Shown: piece after piece, positions 21,401 through 33,400 of the stretch
Position numbering within the stretch: position 1 is the first letter of the stretch
Layout: every line of letters begins with the position of its first letter
NCBI RefSeq assembly: GCF_019352175.1
Contig: NZ_JACBYI010000036.1
Location: 1-64,000, forward strand
DNA length: 64,000 bases
Source: Paenibacillus sp. S150
GTDB taxonomy: Bacteria; Bacillota; Bacilli; Paenibacillales; Paenibacillaceae
Direction of reading: 5' to 3'
The notes under the pieces: model-generated
What the model saw: the letters and a program-made list of their open reading frames with translations, nothing else
Database searches by the model: none
Told to the model about the DNA's origin: nothing
Position numbers and translations under genes: made by a program

Positions 21401-24400
21401 GATCCCACTGATCTACACCGAGCAGCTGATACGTATTATTCGTAACACCAACAAACACACCAACCTTTTGCCGATCCAAGCTTGCCTTCGAATATCCGGC
21501 GTTCGCAAAGGTCTGTGCAGCTACCTGTAAAAACATCCGCTCTTGTGGGTCCATACCCTTTGCTTCCTTCGGGGATAGTTGGAAGAACATGGGGTCAAAT
21601 AAATCCGGCTGTTCTACAAATCCCCCCCACTTGCAATAAATAGAACCATTCTGCTCATAGACATCCGCATCCCAGCGATCGGCAGGAACCTCCGTTATAC
21701 AATCCCTGCTGTCCACAAGGTTGGACCAGAGCTCCTGAAGCTCCTTGGCCTGCGGATATACACCGGCTATACCGATAATGGCAATGTCGTGCTCAGCAGC
21801 TTCTTTTCCTTTAGAATTCTCCTCTAAGGCGGCAGTCTCAAGCTTCACCACATCATCCGCAGGATCAGTTGCAACATCCGCAAATATCTTTCCTAACTCC
21901 TCCGCATGTTCATCCAATAAATAATCCGCCAGAGCATCGATAGTGAAATACTCGTACATAAGCGTGGATGGCAGGTTGGATAGCCATTTCGTAAGCGATT
22001 GAAGAATCACCGTACCTATAATCGAATCCATTCCGTAATCTCCCAGGTGCACCCGATCATGTAAAAGAGCAGAATCGAGCTTCAGGCAACCGGCAACAAT
22101 CGTTCTTAACCAGAGCAACATCTGCGTCTTAATACTGCCATCCGTATCAGGCGACGCCGAAATCAACGGGCCAGCCGTTTCCTCAGTCAAGAGGGTTGAA
22201 GCCATAGATTCCCGCGGCCCATAATAATCCGTTTCATTTCGTATATAACTGTCACTGGCAGTTGCAGCTATAACTTGAATCGTGTTGGCAGATACGATCT
22301 GCTCAAACGCCTGCAGTCCTTCCTTCGGCAAAATAGGTATTACTGAACGAAATTTCTGCTGGAGCACTTTATCATAAGCTTTACCGAGGCCCACCTGCCC
22401 CCACAAACCCCAGTTGATTAATTTCACATTCACCGGATACGTGTGCGCGAATATATTGGCAAACGTATCTTTCAAGCAATTAGAGGCGCTGTAATTAGCT
22501 CCTCCTTGGCTTCCAAAAAAGCTGGAAGCCGAGGAGAAAAATATAAAGTTTTTTACCCCAAGCTCCAGATGAACCTCTTTCATCAGCATACAACTAGAGG
22601 CTTGAATGCCTACTACACGGTGATAGATTTCCGGCGTCATCTTCGTAAGCAAGCTGTTCTCAACGTCCGCTGCAGAATGGATAACCCCGTCAATTCCTCC
22701 CATGTTCTCGACATGCGCCTTGACTCTTTGCAGGGTTTGGCCGGTATCCCGCAAATTCGCTTCCAAATAAGAAGCTCCTCCGCCTATCTGGTTCAGCAGA
22801 TCGAGTTGAGCCTGCTTCTCCTCATTCAGAGGACTTCTCCCCACCAGGATAAGACGAGCCCCATAACGCGTCGCCAGAAACTTTGATAATTCAAAACCTA
22901 TGCCGCCGGTTCCGCCCAAAATGAGATAGGTTCCATGTGACTTAAGTACAGGAATCTGACTCTTATTTATCTCTGCTTTGACCAGCTTGCGCCGATATCG
23001 CTTGCCTGCACGATAGGCGAGGAAAGGATAGGCCGCATTATACGGTTCCTTCACAGCCAGTAAGAGCTCTCCAGCGACGCCGGAAGCATCTTGGGCTTGA
23101 AGATCAATATGGATCACCTTTACCATCGGAAACTCCAGCGGTATCGTTTTTGTAATGCCTGCAATAGCAGACGTTAGAAAATTAATGCAATGCTTTTCAT
23201 ATCCAGGCACTTGCATAGTTTTGCTTGTGATTACCTTGAGAGTAACATTGTCATGGAAGACCTGCATTAATGAGATTAATGCCAGCGCACCCTCATTTTG
23301 CTGCTGCTCATAAGCATAATCGTCATTTAATTCAGATTCGTCATTCATTCCGCACAAAAAGTAAATCGTATCAATAGCATGCAGCGGAGTAACGATCGAG
23401 AAATCCGGAGATCCATGCGTACTATCCACCTCAAACTCATGACGACTGACACAACTGTTCCGATTGTCCAAATAAACTTTCGTTAGACTGCTGGCCTCAG
23501 CAGATGTCTCAATCATAGACCAATGTCGTGCCTGCTCTCTCGTTGCTACCAACATAATGTGCCGTTCAGATAGGCTGCCGGATGCAGCCGCTTCCTCTGC
23601 CTTGCCGCATTCGCTCCAATCTGTCGTTAAACAGAGAATCGGCTGCTTTTCCTTAGGCGTAATCCAGTAGCTGTCTTGCGCCGGTACATACGTGGGCAAG
23701 CGCAGTTTCTGCTGCCCTTCTTCAAACCATTCGGACCACTCCAGCGACCCGCCGGACACCCAAAGAGCAACGGCTTGATGAAGCTCCCGGCTGGCAAGGA
23801 TCTTCTTGATCCTATCCTTCCGCCCGTCATCTTTTATTGAGGTTTCTGATCGATTGCGATCATACTTATTTCCTGCAAAAACAGCGCATCCCGCCGGCGT
23901 TCCCCAACCGTTCAAATGAGAACGAAGCGATTCGATCAGCAGGTTCTTATCTGAAACGACAAAAGCAATGCGTTCTTCCATTTCCTCACGGCAGCATAGA
24001 AGCGTATAGGACAAGCTGTCCAAGTTGATGTCTTCTCGTTCCATGCACAGCCATTCCAGATGCTGCCCAAGCGACTCTTGAAGCCGTGTCTTATTGCGAG
24101 CCGAATAGATGAAGGCGTATTCTCGGCTCCTGCCTTCCGAAGCAGAGAGCCGGTCAACCCCATACTTTAAAGGGACCCGATGCTCTGCAGGAGATAAATA
24201 GCTTTCCACGACCATATGCGCATTCACTCCGCCCGCTCCAAACGAACTGATCGCTGCACGTAAAGGCAGATCTTCTCGAACAGGCTTCCATGCCGCACTT
24301 TCGGTTTGTACTCTAAACGGCGTATCCTCGAATGCGATATGTTTGTTGAGCCGGGCAGCATGCAGAGAAGGTACCAACCTCTTATGCTTCATTTGAAGCA

Positions 24401-27400
24401 ATACCTTAGTGAGACTTGCAATACCCGCAGCAGATTCAGAATGTCCGATATTGGACTTCACTGAACCAACAGCGCAATATTGATTTTCGCTGACAAAATC
24501 TTTGTAAGCTTGGGTTAATCCTTCGATTTCAATCGGATCTCCCAGGCTGGTGCCTGTACCATGAGCCTCTATATAGTTAATCGTTGAAGGATCCAATTGC
24601 GCTTGCTCCATCACTTTTTTGACGAGCATTGCTTGTGAATGCGGGCTTGGTACTTTATATCCGTTCGTCCGTCCGCCATGATTGATTGCCGTACCTTTAA
24701 TAACACCCCAGATCTCATCGCCGTCCGCTTCAGCCTTCTTAAGCGGCTTCAACAGAACGGCACCAATGCCTTCCCCGGGAACGAATCCATCAGCTTGTTC
24801 ACCGAATGCATGACATTTCCCGGTTTTTGAGAGCATCCCAAGTTGACACATCGCCAAATATTTAGAAGGGTGGAAATACAGATTAACCCCGCCCGCGACT
24901 GCCATTTTACAATCTTGATTCCTCAGGCTTTCGCAAGCCATATGAATGGCTACAAGTGACGATGAACAAGCGGTATCTACCGGAAGGCTAGGCCCATTGA
25001 AATTATAAAAATAAGAGATCCGGTTTGGAATCGACCACGGCAAAGAAGTCGGAATGATTGAACTGCCCTTGTCCCATTGTTCTGGACCTAGCAACTGGTA
25101 GCTATTTGTTGTTACGCCAACATAAACCCCAACGTCCGCACCCTTATCTTTCGGAAATTGCCTCGCTAGTCCTTCCCTTGTGTAACCGTTGGATTCGAAC
25201 AAGTCCCAGACGCATTGAAGGAACAATCGTTCCTGCGGGTCCATGGCCTCAGCTTCTTTGGGAGATATCTGGAACAATAGGGGGTCAAACTGATCTATAT
25301 TATCGACAAATCCCCCCCACTTGCAATATATTTTCCCGTGGTTTGCCTCAGCCGGATCCTGAGCGTAATACCGGCGCCAATCCCATCTTTCGTTAGGTAC
25401 TTCGTCGACACAATCCACACCTTGCTCCAGATTGTGCCAAAACTCCTTGATGTTCTCTGCCTTCGGATAAATTCCGCTGACGCCTATGATTGCAATATCA
25501 TCGTCTTCCGCTGTAGCTTCCTGACCCGCACTTGCAACAGCAAGCACAGGTGTTGCGGTTACAGTGTCAGACTTATTGTTAGGCCCAACTGATTCCTGCA
25601 CACTTATTCCCGACTCTCTCATACGATGAACCTGTACAGCTTCCGTACGATGATCTGCTAGGAATTGAGCCAATTCCTCTATCGTCTGATACTCGAACAA
25701 CAAAGTAGGCGAAACTTTCCCAAAGCATTGCTCCAAGCGGCTGATCAAGTGCTCAATCATAATCGAATCAAGACCGTACTCTTCAAAATGAGACTGAATA
25801 TCGATCTTGTGTTCCGGAAGCTTGGTGCATTCCACGATCCACTCTTTGATTAGCCCGCTAACAAATATCTCCAATTCCTCCGGCTTCTCCATTTCATCAG
25901 GCTCTTCCTGTAACAACGGCTTAATGTCAGACAAAACCCCCTCTTCTTGTGCCGCGGATGCCAGAAAAGTATTCTCTATTCTCTTGCGATCCCCTGACGT
26001 AACAAGAACTTGGGCATAACCCGATTGAATGGCCTGCACAAACGCATCTATGCCGTCTTTCGTTGACAATACTTCCAAGCCAGTCTGCTCATACAGAAGT
26101 TCCTTCTTCGTATTCGGAATTTGCATGCCGCCATCGATCCACAACGGCCAATTGATCGAGATACTGTGACCCCAACGCCGACCCTCCTCACGCAAACGCT
26201 CGCGATAAGCGGCATATTGATCCATAAAGCTATTGCTGTATGAATAATCGCATTGCCCAATATTCCCCGATACGGCAGACAAGGAGGAGAACAAACAAAA
26301 GATATCGAGTGACTCTGCCGCTGTGTATTCATCCAAATGAACCGTACCTGGTATTTTGGCTGCTGCAACCTCATCAAACTGATCAGTCGTTTTATGCACA
26401 AAGTAGGCATCACGCAAAACACCGGCGCAATGAAAAATACCATGGATAGCTCCAAAGGTATTTTTTGTTGCTTGAATGACCTTTTGCACCTCTGCCTTGA
26501 TGGAGATGTCCGCTTGTATGTAAACAACTGAAGCCCCCGTCTGTTCCAGCCTCGCGATCTTATCCGCAGCGCTGCTGTCGACCGGAGAACGTCCCGTCAG
26601 TACAAGCCTTGCTTGTTTAACAGAAGCAAGATACTGGCTAATCAAATAGCCAATTCCGCCAAGACCCCCAGTGATAAGATATACACCGCCTGTACGAAGC
26701 ACTTCATTCTCTCGCTGCCCTTCCTCTCGGGCAGGGATTTCCTCGTAAGACAGAACTGTTCGTTGCTGCCCGTGATATCTGATATACGCAGCGCCCGGGC
26801 ATTCATCCTGCAATTCTTCCAGTACTTTTGTATAGAAATGTGTGCTCTCATCCATATCCACAACTTTGAAGCGCAGTTGATGATTTTCCAAATGAATCGT
26901 TCTGAAAAACGCCGGAAGCGCCGATCGAAATACATCTAACTTGCTGCCTTCGGACACATACCCATATAACAGAGAGATTGGTTCCTTCAGAGCATATTTG
27001 TTCAATGAGGCACATAAGTGAAGCAGCGGGTGCATCAACTCTCCCGTATACGTCTCACATTCTCTTTCTCCAGTTCCAATGCCCCATAAATAAAGAACAT
27101 CGATGGCTGAACCTCGGTTTCCTTCCAACAGCGCATTCCATAGTGAAGTGTAGTCATCATAAGAAGACGGATTAATAATAAAGCGTTCAGGAGAAGATTG
27201 TCCGAATTGATCTCCTTGCTCGATGTGTACCGGCTTGTATCCATTTTGTCTAAGATGGAACAACATCTCAGGATCACTGCCAAATACGAAAATACGCCCT
27301 TTGCGTTCATGCCGTTCATGCATATCCGGCATTAATAATGGCCGAAGTACAGCATTGGTTGGCCTATACAATACAATATCCCCTTTTACGGTCTCTGGCT

Positions 27401-30400
27401 GAACTACCGCCTCAGGACGGATACCCTTGCTTAATACATTGTTGTCCGCTTCGTCCGCCGTATCGGGCAACGGAGCCCAATATCGCTCCTTGGCAAATGG
27501 ATACAACGGCAGAGAGGTCCGATAGCCTGGTGCAAATCCGCGGCATAACCGCCAATCGACCGCCCCTCCCTCAGACCAAATAACAGCAGCACGCTCAATC
27601 GATTCTCCAACTTCTGCACCGCCGGCCTCTCCCTTACGTGAAGCGCCGCCAAATCCTACAAGAATATAAGCTGTCTTCTCTCCTTGCAAGTAGCGTGAGC
27701 ACAGTTCTGCCAGCTCCTCATGTGAGGCTGCGAGAAAGACGACTCTTTCTTTAAAATCTTCTCTTCCAATTTGCATCGTAAAGGCGATGTTCACTAGTGA
27801 AACATCATTCCCTGTTTGAAGCATATAAGCCTGTAAACTCCGCACATAATCCGCCAGAGCCTCTGGAGTCTTGGCAGAAAGTGGGAACACGCGCCGTTTC
27901 TTTTCATGGTCTAGCTGATTCATCGCAGAGGCATCGGTCGGATATTCCTCGATCACACAATGACAGTTAACACCTCCTGCACCAAAGGAGCTAATGCCTG
28001 CCCGCCTTGGATGATTGCCGGGGCCAGTCAAAGACCAATCGCTAAGCTCTTGCTGTACGTAAAATGGCGTTTCTGCAAAATCAATATTAGGATTAAGCGT
28101 TCCTGAGTGCAAAGAGGGCACCAGCTTCTTATGCTTGAGCTGCAGCAGAACTTTCGTCAATTGCGAAATGCCAGCCGCCGCTTCTGCGTGGCCGATATTC
28201 GACTTTACTGATCCGAGTGCACAATACTGACTCTTATTCGTTTGCATCCGGTACGCTTGGGTAAGTCCTTCCACCTCGATCGGATCTCCCAAATCGGTTC
28301 CGGTGCCATGTGCTTCCACATAACTAACCGTCTCGGGGTGAATCTGCGCCAGCTCCATCGTTTCTTGAATCAATTTGGCCTGACTCTTCGGATTCGGAAC
28401 ATGGACGCCCGCGGTCTTGCCTCCATGACGCATTCTTATTGAACGAATAACGCCATAAATATGATCATTGTCAGCAATCGCATCCCTCAGCGGCTTCAAT
28501 AAGACCGCGCCCACACCTTCTCCCGGAACATAACCATCTCCGTCTGCACCAAAGCTGTGGCATTTGCCAGTAGGAGACAAGAAAAATTTTGCGAATTGAT
28601 ATTTGTTCGGATGCAAGGAAAGGTTAACACCTCCGGCAATGGCCGCTTTACAAATCCCATTCTTGACTGATTCATAGGCCAAATAAATAGCAGAAAGCGA
28701 TGAGGAACAATGCGTATCCACCGTCATTGCAGGACCCTGGAATCCCATATGATAAGCGACTCTCGTCGCAATTGAGCCCAAATTCACCTCGGGATAAAAG
28801 CCTTTTTTGTGATCTGCAAAATAGCTATACTCCGACCAGGTAGCACCGGCAAACACACCGATATTTTTATCGGTTTGATCCAGCAAATCACCCAGTGCGT
28901 ATCCCGCATCTTCTACGGCATGCCAGGCGCTCTGTAAAAATAACCGTTGTTGTGGGTCCATTTTTTCCGCTTCAACCGGCGTTATCTGGAAAAACTGCGG
29001 ATCAAACATATCTGCATCACGCAAAAAGCCTCCCCATTTACACTGATTCTTCCCGAACTGTCTGCGATCCGGATCGTAAAAAAGCTCCAGCTCCCAACGA
29101 TCTTTCTGAATCTCGGAAATAGCATCATGGCCTGAGGCCAGATTATGCCAAAACTGCTCCAAATCATCGGCCTCAGGATATTGGCCGCTTAATCCTACGA
29201 TTGCTACGTGATCAGCATCTTTCTCAGCGCCTTCCAGCGTCGAAGCTGCGGTATCCTTCGGACAGGCAGACGAAGTTAGTCGATAGGTGTTCTTCAAAGC
29301 ACCGTATGTTCCGGTATCTTCATGCACAGCTTCCAGGGGTTGCCATAATTTCTCTTGTGCCCAAGCCGTACATAGCCGATCCGCAATGTTATCAATAGCA
29401 GGTTCATCCATCCCGATAGGAACGGCCAGCCTAATCATATGATTTAATGATTGCGGATTTAATCCTCCGCAATGGATACTGCCCCGAATGCCTGTTGATG
29501 CGTACATCCAATTCAAAAAGACTTGAGCAGAATAATTTATATCTGCCAAGCCTTTTATTTTCTTCGTATCTATTATTAAGCAATGTCCACCTATGGGTGA
29601 AACAACCGGCCATATTGGCTTCAACCGGTTTTCCAATTTGCCGACCAGTTGCATTCTCTTCGTAGCAGCTTCTACTATTTTAGACTTATCTGCCAGCGCA
29701 TGAAATAGGGTTGCTTGTTCAGCATCTGTGAGCTTCTTGCTTTCAAGCGCCGCTCTTTCCGTCATTTTTTGGAACGTCTTTTTATCAAGGGTAGCTATAA
29801 TGCCGCCTACCGGACTTCCATAGTCCTTCGTTAAGCTGGCGACGACATAATCGGCGCACTTGAGCATCTCTGCAGCCACTTCCAATGTCAGGCTCCAATC
29901 CGTTGTCGTGGAGAGTTCCTGTTTCGACATCTTAAGGGCATTCTCAAGTATACGAGTCGCGTCAATTATTAAAGGAGTATGATACTCTTTGCATAATTGA
30001 CGAACTTCCCGCAAATGTTCGATCGAAATTGAAGCTCCGCCAGCAGCGTTATTTTCCATTTCAATAGCAACATAAGCCGTACTGCCCTTCTGAAGCAAGG
30101 CCTTCAATTGTACGATATCTAGCTCGCCTCTGTCTGCATTCCCATCCATTCCAAGGGGCATTCTTTTAGGAATTTCGACAGGTACAAAACCGTTATTAAC
30201 TTGATGTTGCACCGTAGTCGGGAACATCATATTTTGCAGGATAACCCGCTTGTCCTTCGGCAATGCAGCAAATAACATAGCTTCTGCCTCACGGCCAGAT
30301 GAGACTGGTATAAGGTAAGGAAACGGGAAAAATTCCCGAAGCCGTTGAATCAACTCCGCATAAGAGCCATATTGGGTGAGATCTCCGTTGTTAGCGATAA

Positions 30401-33400
30401 GCTCTTTCGCCCATGAAAGCTCCGACCATGAATCTGTAAGCAGATCATAAGCCACATTGTCCTGCGGTACAAATAATGTATTGTAATCATACAGAGCCAG
30501 ATTCTTGTCACCGCTATACTGCCCGACCTGCGGAGAAACACCGACCGGATTGGCAATAAACAAGATAACGTCAAGAAGACTCGGCGGTGCAGTATCCATA
30601 AACCGTTGCAAAAGCAGCGGACGATTTTCCGGTCTGAACTTATTCTTAAACTGATAATTACCGCTGCCATTAAAAATCCCCTGCTCCCACAATTCGGAAA
30701 GACTTTCCGTCCATACAGGATCCGAATTTGCTTCCGGCGCGCCGGCAACTCCAAAGGTCGCCCCAAGACTTAAGAAAGCAGCGTCTTCCTTCAATAGCTG
30801 TTCATAGATATTAACAATGGCATATTCTATACCGCCGAGTGCCATATCCGGTCCATAGACCTCTAAATCCATCAAATATCCTTTGCGGGACGGTACAGGA
30901 GTAATGACTACAACATTTTCTAGCTTATTATTCAAATAAGTGAGGAAAAACCGATACATACTTGGAAAGCTCTTCATTATAATCTGATTTTTCACCTTCC
31001 CGATATAAGGGTTCACCATTTGCTTCGTACTGCACCACGCATCAATCATATCGAGAATATCCTGGTCCGTACCTGCATGACTGTTCAAATAATACTCTTC
31101 GACCCTACAATCACCCAGTTTCTGAAAATTGGATATGGCATAGCGCAAATGTCTGTACTTCTTGCCTTTTAGATTCAATGGGAGTGCCTCAAGCCGTTGC
31201 AGCGTTCCAATTTCGACAGCACCTACTGAACGGTCAGCAACCTTTTCAAGCCTTTGTTCCAACAAAAATACGACCTGCTTGCCTAGTGGTATAACGAATG
31301 CGGCTAACTCGTTAGCAAGCTCCTCCAAGTCCTCTTCCGGCCCTTGATATAAGAAGGCAAGAATAATCTCTTCCCTCTCGGCTAAATAAAAGAAGCCTTT
31401 ACGACTGGAGCCAAGAAACAGCTCGGGAGCCATTTCTTTTCGCGCAACCGCCAGCCCCTCCATCCCATAACGGTTGATAATAACCTCCACGCAGGATTGT
31501 TCTGCCGGATGTGCAGCTAAATCCTGCTCAAGAATACGAACAGCTTGCCGTTTCTCCGCTCTTATCCCGGATTCAGAAACGTATGCAGTTGAATGAACAG
31601 CATTCACAATCGCTTCACTTCGAGTGGAAGTGAACTTTTCCGGGTACTGCGCTTGCAAAAAAAGGCTTAGTTTAACTATATCGAAATGTTCAAACAAAAT
31701 CGTCTTCGGTAATTTACCAAACTCTTTTTCAAGTATGGACATCCACTTCAACGAGAGGAATGAGTCTACACCATAGCTTGGAAAAGCTTTCTCCGGTTCA
31801 ATCACGCCCGCACTTATTTTCAACAAATCAGAAAGCGACTGTATTAAGTAATCTCGAATGGCGTCCAGTTGACTTGTCCTCGATAGCTCCTCGGAGTCAG
31901 AAGCCTTGTCAGAATTGGACACTTCCCGAAGAGGAACAAATACTTCCCTCAAGGTGCTAACCTCCTCATGCTCATCAATCTCCGTCACCACTCGCACAGC
32001 AAGCTGATGGATTTCCAGAACAACCTGCTTCTTCTCGTCCAGTACTGTGATATCCATCAAGCAACGCCATGAATGAGCAGCATCCTGCAGCGTGCTGGTA
32101 CGCTTCAAATGGGCAGTAAACCGGCGTGGAAGCGGATGGAAAATATGTAAGGACTCGATATAATTAGGCAGCAGTACGGACTGATTCGGAAAATCTTTCT
32201 GAAGCAAAGCAATTGCTGGTTGTATCGCTCCATCGATCATCCGGGGATCAAATCCGAAAGCTGCAGCACTTCTTTCATCGAAATCCATTGAAGAAGCTAT
32301 GACTGCTACCGCCTCATCCTTATAGATCTCCACCTTCTGAACAGTACGGTAAGACTCGCCATAATCAAAGCCTTGTTCCTTCACAAATAGATACCATCCA
32401 ACATGATCAAAGGATCGAACGGCTAAAGCCGGATCAGCAGGTACTGCTTTGTACTCTACCGCAAGACTTGGCTTTCTCCGCAGCTGCCCGATGCTGTATG
32501 TTTGTTGATCAGACTCCACACCACGAACCACGCAATGGGTAGACTGGCCATTTATTTGGTTCCGAAGCTCTAGGTACACACGATTGTCCGTTATATTCCT
32601 ATAGAAGGGCGCCTTGAAGTGAACCTGCTCGATATAATTCACATTGCCGCCTAACATCTCGTTAGCCGCTTGAATCATTAATTGAAGCATATAAGCCCCA
32701 GGCACAATTTCGACCTGTTTTACTCGGTGGCTATCCTTCCCGCCGACATCGTCTGGTAAGCGATGCTCAAAGCTTAACGACTCTGACAATCTCGTCAAAC
32801 TACTACCTCCAGCAGATTTGGGCTTGGGACCAAGCTTATAGGCCTGCTTGGAGAACGGATAGACTGGTGCTGAAATCCGCTTCGGCATCCTTGCATATCC
32901 GGTATACATCGATTCCCAATGAACCGCCTGCTCGCCAAATTCCCAAGTCCGTTTGCAAGCTTCGGCTTCCGGGCTTAACGGACCCGAATAGACGTTTTGT
33001 TCTCCTTTAAGAAAGGATTCACATTGGTTCAATAACTCCCCGGGCAGCCGATAAATAAACAGTTGTCTAGTCTTCATCGCTTGGCGGCCCGTTTGAAAAG
33101 TATACGCCAAGCGGAGTGGGAAGTCGGAAGCAAAATGCCCTCCGCTCACTTCAGTGACTTTTTTGGCAAGCGCTGCAATATTCCTTAGGCTTACCAGCTC
33201 ACTCATTGCAATGGCTACACCAAGCTTGTGATTAAGCTCATGCAGCAGACTCTGCAGCCCCATAATTCCTAATCCTAGCAGATCCCAATCGGTGCCAATG
33301 TCGATCTCTTCGACAGCTATGTGCAAATGCTCAGCAACCATGCTTCTAAGCTGCTCGTGCAGCTCATTATTATCTGCTTTAAACGATTGATGTACTTGAA

